Shown in pieces: positions 33,475 to 45,067 of a stretch of DNA of 64,000 nucleotides. The notes under the pieces were generated by a model. The model was not told the origin of the DNA and ran no database searches. It saw only the letters and a list, made by a program, of their open reading frames with translations. Source of the DNA: Morinoia aosen. Its lineage: Eukaryota > Arthropoda > Malacostraca > Amphipoda > Talitridae. Every line of letters begins with the position of its first letter. Within the stretch, counting starts at the first letter, position 1. The DNA is taken from positions 26,701,891 to 26,765,890 of the forward strand of contig CM059573.1 in assembly GCA_030386875.1 (NCBI GenBank), given 5' to 3'. A program made the translations under genes and the position numbers.

Positions 33475-34046
33475 CAGAGTGGTTGCTAAAAATGTACACC
33501 TTTTATAACTGCTATAACCTTTTTCACAGACAAGATGGGAAAATAAAACTGGTCCTGTTGGAAAGAATGAGTTGATTTTTTAATTTTTTGCATTTACGAG
33601 CCGAATTCGTGTCATCATCTTAGGTTATAGTTCTTCAATCTTTCAATATTTTCCGCTGTGCGTTCAGAAACTTTTCTGCCGGATCTTCCTTTATTAATGT
33701 TTCTCACAATAAACTGGGGTTGCCACTTTTGGAAGTTCTTCTGAATTGTTATTTTGTTATGTTTGAATCGGTATTCTAAGAAGAATTTCCTTTGAGTCCC
33801 GACGGTGGATTTAATTTTCTTCATTTCTTCGACGCTGAAGTGATGAAGTCAGTAGTGTCATGTTAGCTGATAACAGTAATCTTCTCAACTGCACCCTTGA
33901 TGTTTATGCTTATTTGATGGGTTTACCAGATACGTAAGCAAACGTTGAATTCTGTTATTTTGGATGTTCTATATTACAGTCTTCTATTTCAAATATTTAA
34001 AAGTTATTAGAATTTTAAAAGGTAAACATTTTTATAAACCACCCTG
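33475..34046. mobile_element. mariner-type deletion element with transposase N-terminus
   Basis: The left end CAGAGTGGTTGCTAAAAATG pairs with the reverse complement of the right end CAGGGTGGTTTATAAAAATG. Similarity continues for about 45 bp (ACCTTTTATAAC versus ACCTTTTAAAATTC). TA flanks both ends (33,473-33,474 and 34,047-34,048). It keeps only the DNA-binding part of the transposase on the minus strand. The length is 572 bp. Confidence 0.75.
33615..33830 (-). pseudogene. mariner transposase HTH domain relic
   Basis: The minus strand reads GTQRKFFLEYRFKHNKITIQ, KNFQKWQPQF, then NINKGRSGRKVSERTAENIE and RLKN. This is the N-terminal helix-turn-helix and GRPRK-like linker of insect mariner transposases (WVKKFEETGSV, GRSGRKRTVRTEENIE). 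The frame stops before the catalytic domain, and the element's right part is noncoding. It complements MITE B, which keeps only the C-terminus of a similar protein. Confidence 0.65.
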
Positions 34047-34048
34047 TA

Positions 34049-35600
34049 CCTCAACTCTTGATCTACATTCGGAATAGTGAGGTGCTCTTGTGACTTATGG
34101 AAGGGGTTTTTGTTGCATATATGAGTATGTAACGCATTTAACAAACAAACATGTGTATGATGTTTTCTAATTGCATATGATGGATGTATATGATTTTTTC
34201 TAATTTCACAATATCTTAGAATACAGCAAACAGAAACTGTCTTTGAGTAAAGAATAAAGCACATTTATTTGACGATTGTTTTGATTTTCAGCCGCGCAAC
34301 CTTGATGATGTTTGCAGCAGTCAGTAAATCTTATCATTTTGAATCGTCCTCGTTCTCTCAACTACTAAATTTCCTTTGTCGAGGTTTGTTAATTATATCG
34401 AGGCCGTTCTATGCGCTCGTCTCTCCCATAAAATGACTAAATCAAATTGTATTTCTCCTTCTCTGCCGTCGATTAGGTTGAATCAAGTTTGTCGACTGCA
34501 GATCCATTTAACCATCGGGCACTGCATCTAAATTAGCTTGTGCGGTACTTAACTTTCCGCACCATATGGTATTTAAGCCTCAAAAAAGTCTGTGTAATTA
34601 TTGAATCAGGTGCTGCTGGTAGTCTTGAGCTGCATGCGGAATGGGAGTGTGTCGTTTTGCTCGGTAAAATAAGGTGGTCGTTGAGATATGAGTTGTGTGT
34701 GTATTGTAAATTGCACAGCTTACGAACTACATCGAGTAGGGAGGGCTGTACTTGAACAGGGGAGGTGTGGATAGTGATGTTCTGCTGGTCCCCGGTAAAG
34801 TGCTTTTATGGACCCTGGGGTTTTAATTTATAAAAAAAATAACTGATTGAATACATAATCCAAAAATATATACACAAATCAAAACACGAAAAATAGTATA
34901 TGAAAGCGATATCTCTCAAAAAGTCATGGAGAAATCTCTCATCAACGCCGCTATTTCCCCGAACACACTTCATTCTTTATTCAAGCTCTCATGCCACGAA
35001 AACAGTTTACTTACGAAGTTAAACTTTAAGTATAATAAATCAGAAAGACAGAGCAACATTTTGTACTCTATCACAACATAAAAGGAGAAGAGGACTGGGG
35101 AAGGACAGTATCTGTATGAATAGAAAAATTTGTTAACAGAATGCGGTAAAATCATGATATAGGAAAGGAAAGAGGTAGTAGGAGACAGAAAAACTACCAT
35201 TTATACATAATTCGATAACAACGAGTTCGTAAGTATTTGGCTAATGGAGGAATTTAGACCTGTTGGGTTCTTGCATAAAATCTAAAGTAACGTGATACAT
35301 AGTTTCAGGTGATAAGTATTTTCTGATACGGAGACTAAAGAATTACTCACTGTGGGACCCCTTGTCTAGAATATTTTTCTTTCGTAAAAGAGGGAAGGAG
35401 CGAAGTCCTCCTTACCACTCCGCATCGAGGTCTGGGTGCCGTTTTGCGCTCTCGAGCAGGCAAGAGACCAACCGATCGTCTTGTAATCTTTAACACTATT
35501 TCTTTAAGCATGATCTCGTCTCTCGTCTTTAACCCATTGAACGAAGGTACTTCAAATAACTCTTATCGTGAAACTCGTGAAATCATGGATTAGGCCCTGT
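34049..35600. other. No gene recognised
   Basis: AT-rich spacer. The plus-strand frame at 34,540-34,755 and minus-strand frame at 34,970-35,200 have no recognisable domains. Confidence 0.4.
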
Positions 35601-35624
35601 GTCAGAAAATATCTCTGTAGATTA

Positions 35625-36480
35625 GTTGGAGTTAGGTTGGATTATAAGCTGAGGTAAGATTGGGTTAGAATTAATAGTTTGGTTAAGATTAGGTAAGGTT
35701 GGCTTAGATGTGACTAGGTCAAGTTGTGTTAGTTGAAATTCAAAAAATTCTTTATCGGACCCTATTTCAGAAAAAAAACATTTATGTGTTACGTTGGATT
35801 TGGTTGGATTAAGTTGAATGAGGTTAAGTTAGGCTTGGTCAAAACGTTTTTTGGGGATGGGTTAGCTTAGGAGCAGTAACCTACTATTGCTTTACCCAAT
35901 TTAACTTATCATACCCAAACAAATAAATAGAACCTAATTTAGTCTGTCCTAATCAAATTTGATATGATCTTATATAGTAATTCAAAGATAACTTTGTTTA
36001 TTTATTGATACTTCAGAAAATGTAACTTCCCCTTAGGTAACTATCTTTACCTGAACCACTCAATCTAACAACACCTAAAGCAACCTAACCTGATCTAACC
36101 TAACCAACCTCACTTACCTAATCCAACCTAACTAACTTGCCTAACCAAACCCAAGCTAGCCTAACGCTTTCAGTGCGACGTGCGCCACCGGTGGTACACG
36201 GAGGTAATTTTCATAATGCTGCTGACTGACCAATAGTCACAAACTCAATTTTCATAAATATTTAATCAAAGCTAAATACGATCCAGTTCATGTTTGGTAT
36301 TTTCAAAACAGTTTACTACAATTGACTTAAAATTTGGGTTCGGTGTTGAACTTAATACTTAGTTGCCGCAGTCAAAGTGTTAACCTTGCTTTATCTACTC
36401 CAATGTTCTTGAACCTAACCCAAATTCATCCAAACTAATCCAACCTAACTCAACTTAACCCAATTTGACCAAATCGAACT
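35625..36480. repeat. Degenerate telomere-like (TTAGG/CCTAA) tracts with strand switch
   Basis: From 35,625 to about 35,870 the plus strand is full of GTTAGG-, GGTTAAG- and GGTTAG-like words. From 36,060 to 36,160 and again from 36,385 to 36,480 it is full of CCTAACC- and CCAACCTAA-like words. The repeat register is poor, so this is old interstitial sequence. TTAGG is the usual insect telomere unit. Confidence 0.55.
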
Positions 36481-36634
36481 TAATTGATGTTTTCTTTCAG
36501 GTTTAAGGTTCGACAGATAAACTTTAGGACTTTAACTTGAGAGTAATATCATGTGTGTACGTGTAATAGGTGAAGAATGATGTCCAGGTTGAAAGTGATA
36601 GTTTTAGTGCTTTATGAGAAGGAGAGCGTCATCC

Positions 36635-36835
36635 CTCCTTCTCTCATTGAAGAATTAAAAATTTTCTGATACCCTAGAGAATTGTCTGAGCTTCAATTTT
36701 GGAGTAATTTAAAATATCCAGGATGAACGGGTGAGAAATGAGACGTTCATCAAAATCCCATTTGGATCGTTGCCCTCCATTAATGAATGAAGATAGTTTC
36801 TAGTACATGTAAGGATGTCTAATAAATTCCCTGAA
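36635..36835. repeat. Dispersed repeat family C, copy 1
   Basis: Shares TCTCATT, GAATTAAAAATTTTCTG, GAGAATTGTCTGAGCTT, GACGTTCATCAAAAT and GTTTCTAGTA in the same order with 47,855-48,045. Both copies are plus-oriented. Class unknown, no coding. Confidence 0.6.
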
Positions 36836-37330
36836 TTTTAACGTATGAGGGGTTTGTAATGTCGACGTTCTTGGATGAACAAAGAATTTTTACTGTCTAG
36901 GATTCCATTTTAAAATTTTTGATCTACGATTCATTTGAAATGTCTATGCGTAATAATTCAATAATTACCTCAATTTTAATGAGTTCAAAGAGATATCTGA
37001 ATTGGATCTTCAACAGGGTTCTCAAAATGGTATTTCAGTAAGTGTTTTGCGCTATATTTTCACTCTACAGTATGTGTCATTATTCAACTGCATTATCAGG
37101 TTATGTAAACAATTCCAAATAATGCACAAGCATTTGTAGTATTGCAAATACATTACACTGGCATCAACACCAAGTGGTTAGGAGAGCTGGTCGGTCGTCG
37201 GACTCGGTCGAGGACGGACTTGCGGGAAAAATGGTCCAGTAAAATGCGAGGGAAAAGCAATCGCACTAACGTTACAAATCACTCTATTATTGAATGTGTT
37301 CGCTACCCCTTTGAGCTGCAAAATAAAATA
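36836..37330. other. No gene recognised
   Basis: Contains TGGTTAGGAGAGCTGGTCGG at about 37,174, which faintly resembles a tRNA-type A box. No B box follows, so no SINE is called. Confidence 0.4.
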
Positions 37331-37545
37331 AAAAAACTCTGGTCATATTTTACTATCATCAGTGGATATTAGACGCAATCCCAACAGGGCAGAGCTGGCT
37401 ACAAGTGTGCAAAGCTGGGCCATGTTGCGACCTCTATAAAAAAACTCTGGTCATATTTTACTATCATCAGTGGATATTAGACGCAATCCCAACAAGGCAG
37501 AGCTGGCTACAAGTGTGCAAAGCTGGGCCATGTTGCGACCTCTAG
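37331..37545. repeat. Recent 108-bp tandem duplication
   Basis: AAAAACTCTGGTCATATTTT begins two consecutive units 108 bp apart (CTCTGG at 37,337 and 37,445). They are identical to CATGTTGCGACCTCTA except for CAACAGGGC versus CAACAAGGC. One difference in about 100 bp indicates a young event. Confidence 0.85.
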
Positions 37546-38389
37546 CGAGCGAGCGAGCTCTAGCGCCTTTCTGAAGTGACGTTATGCCCTCAGTTGTGTT
37601 GTAGCTAACCTGCACCTCCCCCACTCCTCTGCGCCCCACCCTCCCGTCTGATCAAACATAGCGTAGAAATCCCTGAACTTATTTGCTCAAAATACCCAAA
37701 GAAAGTATTTTCATTTCCACTCACGAAAATTTTTGCAATGTATCCAACCCGACCTCTCAGTTATGTTTCTCGATCTTCCTCTTACCGGCGTAGAAAACTT
37801 GTTCCACCGCCGAGCAATTAGTTACTTCCATTCCTAAAATTTGTAAGTTTTTGAAATCAGTCTCAAAAAGTTCGAATTCTTTTTATAAATTTAGTAACTT
37901 ACCGTCCTACCGACAGCGAGATTTTGAAGTGAACTATTTAAATAAGAAAAACTGGTGTGTGAGAAGCTGTAAAATATTTACACTCGTCGAAACTTATCGG
38001 ATTAGGTGTGCTTCTATTTGAATTTCCGAAACACAAAATAAATACTCTCCCACTCGTAAAGTTAGACCCATTTCAGACGATATTTTTCGATGATCCTAAC
38101 GAATTATTGCTTTGAAAAAAAGAAATTAAATCCTTCCGTATGGAGAGATAAATCTGACCGAGGAAAAAGAAGGATGCACCTCCACTGTGCGATACTTTCC
38201 CCTCCCTATCCGGCTTCCCCGAATGGAAAAAAATTACCGATTGCGTTTTCTCTTAATATTTCATTTTATTAATAATTTCCCAACTTTTGTACCCGATGTC
38301 ATCTTTTTGTAATTATTAAAATTTCATTTACTCAGGGAGAATCCCTCGGTAAATGAAATAATCACGATCATTCTGGAGTTGCACATGAT
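37546..38389. other. No gene recognised
   Basis: Contains a short GAGCGAGCGAGCTC motif at 37,546 and AT-rich sequence. No exon is supported. Confidence 0.4.
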
Positions 38390-39424
38390 TAGTTTAAATC
38401 ATACTTACTAAATCAGAAGCAATATTTTGGCATTGACGATGCACAATCAGAACTACTGACAATCAGCAATGGAGTACCACAAGGGTCGGTCCTTGGGCCT
38501 CTCCTCTTTTTAATCTTTATCAACGATATAGTTAAATCTACTTCATTGTTAAAATTCAGACTTTTTTATCGACGACAGCACGCTCTTTGCGGCTGTTCCA
38601 AATGAAAATCCAATTTTAATTGCGGAGAGCGTAAATAATGAACTGCAAAAGGTTTCAATGTGGCTTGAAGCAAATAAAATATGCCTAAATATCGATGAGA
38701 CAAAATACAATATATTCTCATAGAAGAGACCCATGTCTCTTCCACACATTAAAATTGGTGATGGTGAAATTGAAGAAACCGACTCCTGTAAGTTCGTGAG
38801 CATTATATTAGATGAACATTTGACATTCAAAGAGCATATTGCACATATCAGTACTGAAAAATCAAAGTCCGTTGAAATCCTTCATAAATTAAAAAATGTA
38901 TTGCCCAAAGAAGCTTTAAAAATACTCTACCGAATTATCATTTCACCCTATCTACAATACGGAGTAGAAGCTTGGCACGGAATTGATAGAAAAAAAGTGA
39001 TTTGCTCTTTGGGCTACAAGAAAGAGCCATTAGAGCAGTAAAGAAATTAGAATATAATGCTCACACAAACGGTTCATTCAAAAGTATAAAAATACGTTTT
39101 TGGATATCTAAAATCTCTTCATGTGTAATTCCATGTACAAAATACTAACTGATGATGGCGACCGAGAATTCAAACAATTATTAACTGCACAAACTGGCCA
39201 TCATGATCATTTACCCTAAATAGAAGCAACTTCATACCTCCTCATTATTCAAAATATCGGTCACAACACGGTATCCTTTTCTTTGGAACTAAGAATGGGA
39301 ATGCGATCAGTGCTGAGATCCTTGGAAAAAGTTTTTACAAAACTATCAAAACGAATCTTGAATCCCTCTTCCTATTGGAATATTAATCACATACGGTTAT
39401 CAAGTAAAATTTTTTTCTGCTATA
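38390..39424 (+). mobile_element. Diverged 5'-truncated non-LTR retrotransposon fragment
   Basis: The frame reads SYLLNQKQYFGIDD, then NGVPQGSVLGPLLFLIFIND, an RT core. An extra T near 38,563 shifts the catalytic box, which reads LFIDDSTLFAAVP when bridged. Downstream come MSLPHIKIGDGEIEETDSC, YLQYGVEAWHG and decayed C-terminal text. A TAG stop interrupts near 38,720. Protein similarity to the two long copies is clear but much lower than theirs to each other, so this is an older or sister family. Its 3' end meets the 3' end of the minus-strand copy at about 39,424, tail to tail. Confidence 0.8.
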
Positions 39425-39830
39425 TTTAACAATTTAACAATTTAACAATTTATTTACCACAGGTGATACAGAGGTAGAATTTTTCTTAAGTCTAGTACAA
39501 TGGTCAAATTTGAGTATAGCTACCTGTGGGCCCGAACAAGTTCAGCGACTTCTAGGGCATCCTACCATCACGTTATTCTAGGTTGTACAAAATGTTTAAC
39601 CTAGTTCACTTAACCTAGTTTCGCATTAGACTGATCATTGAGATAATTAACTCGATATTTTATGCTGTATTTTACAATATAGGTCAAATCGGCTATTTTT
39701 AATAGTATGTTTGATAAAACGATTCAAGAGCAGACAGAATATTGGTTATGGTACCCAAGGCAAGTTACGTTATGACATTATCATTAGTTACATGTAGGAG
39801 GCAAGATTTTGACACGGTGATCTTACACGA

Positions 39831-41950
39831 CTAGTATTCTGATAGGAAGTGAGACTCAAGATGTCTTTTGAATACTTTGTACGAATTACATTCACGGTTC
39901 TCTGCAGGTATAGAGTTCCATGTTTTGGTTCCAACGAAGAGGATACTGTGTTGCGACCGGGCCTTTGAATAATAAGGAAGCATGAATTTACTTCTATTTC
40001 GGGTTAAATGGTCGTGATGACTAGTTTGCGCAGTCAATAATTGTCTTAGGCTATTGTCACCATCATTTGTTATTGTTTTGTAAATGAAATTACAGATGGA
40101 GATTTTGTAGAGATCCGAAAGTTTAAGTATTTTTAAATTTTTGAAAGAATCATTTGTGTGAGCATTATATTCTAGGTTCTTTACAGCTCTGACGGCTCTT
40201 TTTTGTAGAGTAAAAATTTTGTTGGTTTTATTTTTATCAGTTCCGTGCCATGCTTCTATTCCGTATTGCAAGTATGGAAAAATGAGCGTTCGGTAGAGCA
40301 TTTGTAAAGCTGTTTCAGGCAGAAAATTTTTAACTTTATTTAGGATTCCGATGGATTTTGATAATTTAGAACCAATATGAGTGATGTGCTCTTTGAAGAT
40401 CAGATGTTTATCTATTATGATGCCCAGAAACTTACATGAGTTGGTTTCTTCGATTTCACCTTCGCCAATTTTAATGCATGGGAGAGATACATCTTTCTTG
40501 TATGAGAATGTAATATAATTTTTTTTATCAATATTAAGGCTTATTTTATTAGCTTTGAGCCACGATGAAACCTTGTGAAGTTCAGTATTTATACTCTCCA
40601 CAATCATAGCAGGATTTTGGTTCGGAAGGACCGCAGAAAGCGTACTGTCATCGGCAAAAAGTATGAATTTGAAGAATGATGTAGATTTTACAATATCATT
40701 GATAAAAATCAGAAACATGAGAGGCCCAAGAACAGATCCTTGTGGAACTCCATGGCTAATTGTCTGTGGGTCTGATGTTGCGTCGTCAATGACAACGTAT
40801 TGCTTGCGATTTGTTAGGTATGACCTGAACCAATCATGGGCAATCCCTCGAATGCCATAACGGTGTAGTTTCGAGAGTAGTATTTTATGGTCCACACAAT
40901 CAAATGCTTTTCGAAAGTCAAGAAATACAGAAAAGACAGGCTTTCCTTCATCTATATTAGAATAGAGGAATTGTAAATGATTTAATATAGCCTGTGTTGT
41001 TGATTTTTTAGAGCGAAAGCCGTATTGTTTATCGTAAAGAAATGATTTTTGTTCAAAATATGAGTACATTTTTTATACACAATCTTTTCGAATACTTTGC
41101 TAATAATTGGTAGTACGGAGATAGGTCGATAATTGTTTACACAGGTTTTTTCACCACTCTTAAAGATAGGGGTTACTCTAGCAACTTTGAGGGAGTTCGG
41201 AAAAGTGCCTAGCAAGAGAGACTGGTTAATAATATTTGATATCAGCGGGGCTACAATGTCAGCAATAACTTTAAGTACTTTAGTCGGAAACGTTTGTAAC
41301 CCACTCGATTTATTTTTCATGTTATTTATGCGCGTAATTACATCGGAGGAGTTTGTAGGCGTAAAGAAAAAGGAGTTGGGTTCTCGAATATGATCCATAA
41401 ATTCCAGGTGATCAGTAGGTTCACTTCTAATACCATCAGCTATAGTTTTCCCTACGTTTACGAAGAAGTTGTTAAAGAGATTAGCAATTTCTTTCTTCTC
41501 ATGGTATTTTACATTATCTTGAATAACACATTCAATTTTCTTTTTATCAGCATTATTCGGTTTACAGCAAGAGTTAAGGAGATGCCAAGTCTTTTTAACG
41601 TCAGTTTTGAATTGAGTAAACTTGAGCGTAAAGTAGTTCTTTTTTGATGTTCTTATCTGGTTTGTTACACAGTTTCTGAATAGGTTATATGTTTCTCTAG
41701 ATATTCGCCCTTCGTAAAGGAGGGCTAGGTACGCTTGACGTTTCTTTATATTTATCACGATGTCTCTAGTAATCCAGGGCTTTTGTTTATTTTTCGGGGT
41801 AACTGTACGAGTTACAATTGGGCAACACTGATTGTATGCGGTCATTATAGTTTCAGTCAACTTTACTACGGCTTCATCAATGCTCGAAGCATTATTGTTT
41901 TGTTGAGAGATGTATAATATATTCATTGATTCTTCTAGAACGGTGCGCAT
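39831..41950 (-). pseudogene. LINE copy 1, reverse transcriptase part (one frameshift)
   Basis: The linker and RT fingers (SSGLQTFPTKVLKVIADIVA, NNYRPISVLPIISKVFEKIV) lie in the frame ending at 40,982. After a 1-bp deletion near 41,068 the palm continues in the frame 41,069-39,831. It has FLDFRKAFDCVD (catalytic Asp), HGVPQGSVLGPLMFLIFIND and ILFADDSTLSA (the two metal-binding Asp). The thumb and C-terminus include YLQYGIEAWHGTD, FTLQKRAVRAVKNLEYNAHT, and KTWNSIPAENRECNSYKVF before the stop at 39,831. RT motifs 0-7 are all present. The lesion is a single base, consistent with a young copy. Confidence 0.85.
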
Positions 41951-41962
41951 TTCTTCAAGATT

Positions 41963-42832
41963 TTATTCGTTTATTTTACGATATGAGTAAGTTTCAGCCC
42001 GTGCCTTGGTGCAAGCAATATAGACATTTTTCTTAATAAGAAAAACTGGGAAGTGATCTGATAAGTCAGAAGTAATTATTCCAGCAAGAAAATCACTTGG
42101 ATCTGTCATAAAGATATTGTCAAGCAGCGTAGCACACTCTGAGGTTATTCGTGTAGGCTTTGTAATGATCGGAAGGAAGGATTGAGACTGAAAGGTTGTT
42201 AGGAAATTAGAGATTGGTTCATAGCTTTCATGTTTCAGTAGATCATAATTGAAATCACCGCATATTATTATGTCATTGTATACGGGCCTGCTGAATTGAG
42301 AAATAATACGATTCAGCTCATTCTGGAAGGATATAGGACAGGCTGTAGGAGGCCTATACACCGTTCCAAGCACAATGCGTTTACCATCTCTAGTCAGTTC
42401 TACGAAGAGTGATTCTATATGATCCTGATTCATTGTTGCACTTGCTATGGTTTTCGAGTTTATGTGGTTAGATATATATGTGCTGATGCCTCCGCCCCGC
42501 TGGTTTTTTCTTAGCGAATGGTAACTATGATAATTTTCAAATCGAATCATGCCTTTAGTCGAGTCATCTAGCCAGCTTTCGGTGAAGCTAATCACATCTA
42601 GGTTATATTTAAGTTCAGTAATAGTACATTGTATCTCTTCCAATTTTGGATAGAGTGACCTACAGTTCCAACACAGGAGTGAGAAATCTCGGTCAGTTAT
42701 TCGTATAGTTTCGTTGAATTTTGATATATTAGTATACCTACACTCTTGAGAGTCGTTTAGGTTTGGATATATTCTGTTCAAATGATTGAGATCTGGGTCG
42801 ATTTCCTCGGATATCTCAGGGTGATCAGTCAT
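41963..42832 (-). pseudogene. LINE copy 1, APE endonuclease part
   Basis: 289 codons from ATG 42,832. The APE-type endonuclease nicks target DNA to prime reverse transcription. Visible motifs: CWNCRSL (Asn56), SFTESWLDD (Glu85), QRGGGISTYI (111-120), GTVYRPP (157-162), ICGDFNYDLL (Asp193, Asn195), LLDNIF (237-241) and SDLSDHFPV (Asp259, His260). All expected active-site positions are present. The ORF ends at a TAA where copy 2 has TCA (Ser), so the natural protein would continue into the RT. The first 48 residues before the domain have no known motif. Confidence 0.85.
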
Positions 42833-43060
42833 TTAAAATTAGTAAACAGTAAGAATTAGGTACTATACAACTTAAAACGAAATACAGAGTCATGCTTTAA
42901 GGGATATTCCTGTCTAAAAAAACTAGCTTATGAAGTCCGAGAGAATAGAGTATATAGAAAAAAATCTAGTGCGATTACGTGCGCTCGGAAACTCTCGTCA
43001 TCAGTGTACGGCAGGTAAAACCAACGTACCGCGATTCACAACGTGAACAACTGTATTGTT

Positions 43061-43770
43061 ATACCAGAGACGAGCACAGCGAGGGTCGCAGGAGGTCTTT
43101 GAAACGGAATAAAGAACCAATTATAAAATTATTCACAGAATCATTTGAATTTTGAGTTGCGGGAAAAACTTGTTAATAAGGAATTTAGCATCCTCACTAA
43201 GTTTCAATGACTGATGGCCAAAATACGGCAACTTCACAAAGAAAGCTTGTTGACCACACGACTGAACAGATTGCGAGTTATCATAAATTTTTGATAAAAA
43301 TTTATCAATATGTCTATCAATAACAGAAGAAAGAAATTCGTTTTTGGCAAAATATCGTGGTAAATATTTGCACTATTTGTGTGGGTATTGAAAGTTAGAG
43401 CACACAATTATTAAAAATACTTTTGGAATACTTCATTAGTGAATTAATTCTTCACATTTTGGTTTTGTTTTACAGAGATTTTGCTGCAGATTGACTGTTA
43501 GTCCGAAACGTTCAGTTTTATTAAATTATTTTCAATAAAAATGACAACGTGTAGCGATTTTCGCCTCGTTTTTTATGACTTATTTTGATTGGATAATTTG
43601 CATGATAAATGACGTAAATCTTAAGTTTGCTCCTAAGCGTTTTCTAGAATATACTGTTCCCATTTAGCCCATATTAACTATTTTTGTAAAAATTAATCAT
43701 CGAATAATGAGAGAGCTAATTTATTGATCAGTTTAGTATCCGCCTAGGGTAGGTAAATTAGAATAAATAT
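43061..43770. other. Spacer holding a hammerhead-like motif
   Basis: No coding sequence is recognised. The region includes the hammerhead-like motif at 43,484-43,512, followed by GTTCAGTTTTATTAAATT and TTTTCAATAAAAATG. That ending resembles the 3' end of a small retroelement. Confidence 0.4.
43484..43512 (+). ncRNA. Hammerhead-ribozyme-like motif, copy A
   Basis: CTGCAGA (43,484-43,490) is followed by a perfect 4-bp hairpin GACT-GTT-AGTC (43,493-43,503) and CGAAACG. The hammerhead core is CUGANGA, stem II, GAAA. Here the first box differs by one base (C for A). The flanks match copy B at 54,631-54,660: TTTTGCTG before and GTTCAGTTTTAT after. Similar motifs occur in terminal repeats of Penelope-like elements and in some SINEs, but no such element is identified here. 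Confidence 0.35.
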
Positions 43771-45053
43771 CAGGTGTCGGATAAAATCATAGAAACACCT
43801 AACATTTTGGCATCATAATCTTCGAACATGTTATAAACAATTAAAACTTTACATGTTTTAACGTTTTATTGTTTATTATTGTTGCCATTTGATATTTTAT
43901 GTAAATTAACAGTTTTTTACGAATATCTAAAAGAAAAATTTGTTTATAACCTTATAAAATGGCAGACCTCTCTCACTTTCAAACAGGCCAAATTGTTGGT
44001 GCTGGTATGGCAGGTGCTAGTGTAACAGAAACTGCCCGAATGATAGACGTTTCAAGAGGTACTGTATTAAAAGTAATTATTGTATTTGAAATAGAAAGAA
44101 AAACATCCTCAGCACAGCACAAGTCTGGCCAAAAGTCGAAGTGATCTGAGAGAGACCGTCGGACTCTAAATCGAACTGTTAGAGAGGGTCACAAGACCAC
44201 GGTTCTTAAAATCACTGCAGACCTCAATAAACATCTACAGAACCCAGTTTCCACAAAAACTGTTCGTCGGGAGCTGCACTAATCTGGATTCTACAGAAGA
44301 GCAGCCATTAGAAAACCTAAGCTATCATATACAAATGTTTTCGAAGCGTTTAGAGTTGTGTAGAAACCACCAGAATTGTTCCGACGAGCAGTGAAAAAAT
44401 GTGATTTTTTCTGACGAATCATCGTTTGCCTTATTTCCGACCTCCGGCCGATTGTACGTTTGGAGACAGCCGAAAGAAACCTTCAAACCAGATTGCCTTC
44501 ACCAAACCGTAAAACATGGGGGGGGGGTTCAGTGATGATCTGGGGTGCTATTTCTTCGAAATCCGCCGGACCAATGACTTCCCTTCGTGGAAGAATTAAC
44601 AGCCGAAACTATTTAGGAATTTTAAGCGATTAAGTTCATCCTATGGTTCAAGCACTGTTTCCGGAGAAGAACGCCATCTTTCAAGATGATAATGCCCCAA
44701 TCCATACAGTTAGGATTATTAAAGAGTGGCACGAGGAACATTTTAATAAAGCTGAGTTTCTCATCTGGCTACTTCAATCCCCAAACCTCAACACTATTAT
44801 AAGCATTTATAGTTGGTTTTGGATAGCCAAGTAGGAAGTCGATTTCCGCCGCCATCGTCTCACAAAGAACGGGAGAGTTTTTTCACTGAAGACTGGGCTA
44901 AAATTCATTTGGAAATAATACACAATATCTATGAATCAATACCTCGGAGAACTGAGGCAGTGATTGCCTCAAAAGGTGGACCTACACCATATTAAAATAT
45001 GTTTTGTTGATTTTCCAAAGTGTTTCTACTATTTTTTAAAACCCGAGTAACAG
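43771..45053 (+). mobile_element. Tc1-like transposon, decayed
   Basis: The left end CAGGTGTCGGATAAAATCAT and the reverse complement of the right end CTGTTACTCGGGTTTTAAAA share an imperfect repeat around CGG(A/G)T, AAAA and ATAGAAACAC. The length of about 1.28 kb is normal for a full-size Tc1-type element. It contains one transposase pseudogene on the plus strand. Exact termini and TA duplication are uncertain. Confidence 0.75.
43959..44993 (+). pseudogene. Tc1-like transposase pseudogene
   Basis: ATG 43,959 opens MADLSHFQTGQIVGAGMAGA and SVTETARMIDVSRGTVLKV, the first helix-turn-helix. After a TGA stop (about 44,142) the frame goes on with SERDRRTLNRTVREGHKTT and NPVSTKTVRRELH, the second DNA-binding subdomain. 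Catalytic blocks are SDESSFALFPTSGRLYVWRQ (first Asp), KHGGGGSVMIWGAISS and IFQDDNAPIHTVR (second Asp), and a degraded SPNLNTI for SPDLNPIE. A frameshift near 44,820 separates the end, PRRTEAVIASKGGPTPY. Several stops make it inactive. Confidence 0.8.
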
Positions 45054-45067
45054 TGCACCTTAAAATA

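Larger units (their letters stand above)
39425..43060 (-). mobile_element. Non-LTR retrotransposon (CR1/L2/Jockey type), long copy 1
   Basis: The element runs on the minus strand from a 5' region near 43,060 through an APE endonuclease and RT to a 3' end made of short TTAAATTG-type repeats rather than poly-A. That tail type and the RT motifs favour the CR1/L2 group of the Jockey superfamily. No ORF1 (gag-like) is seen upstream of 42,832, so either the copy is truncated there or ORF1 lies beyond recognition. Two point lesions break the ORF: TCA to TAA at 41,963-41,965, and loss of one C between 41,068 and 41,069 relative to copy 2. Confidence 0.85.

Noticed and set aside
37174..37240. tRNA A-box-like TGGTTAGGAGAGCTGGTC
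   Set aside because: No B box or cloverleaf pairing follows within the expected distance.
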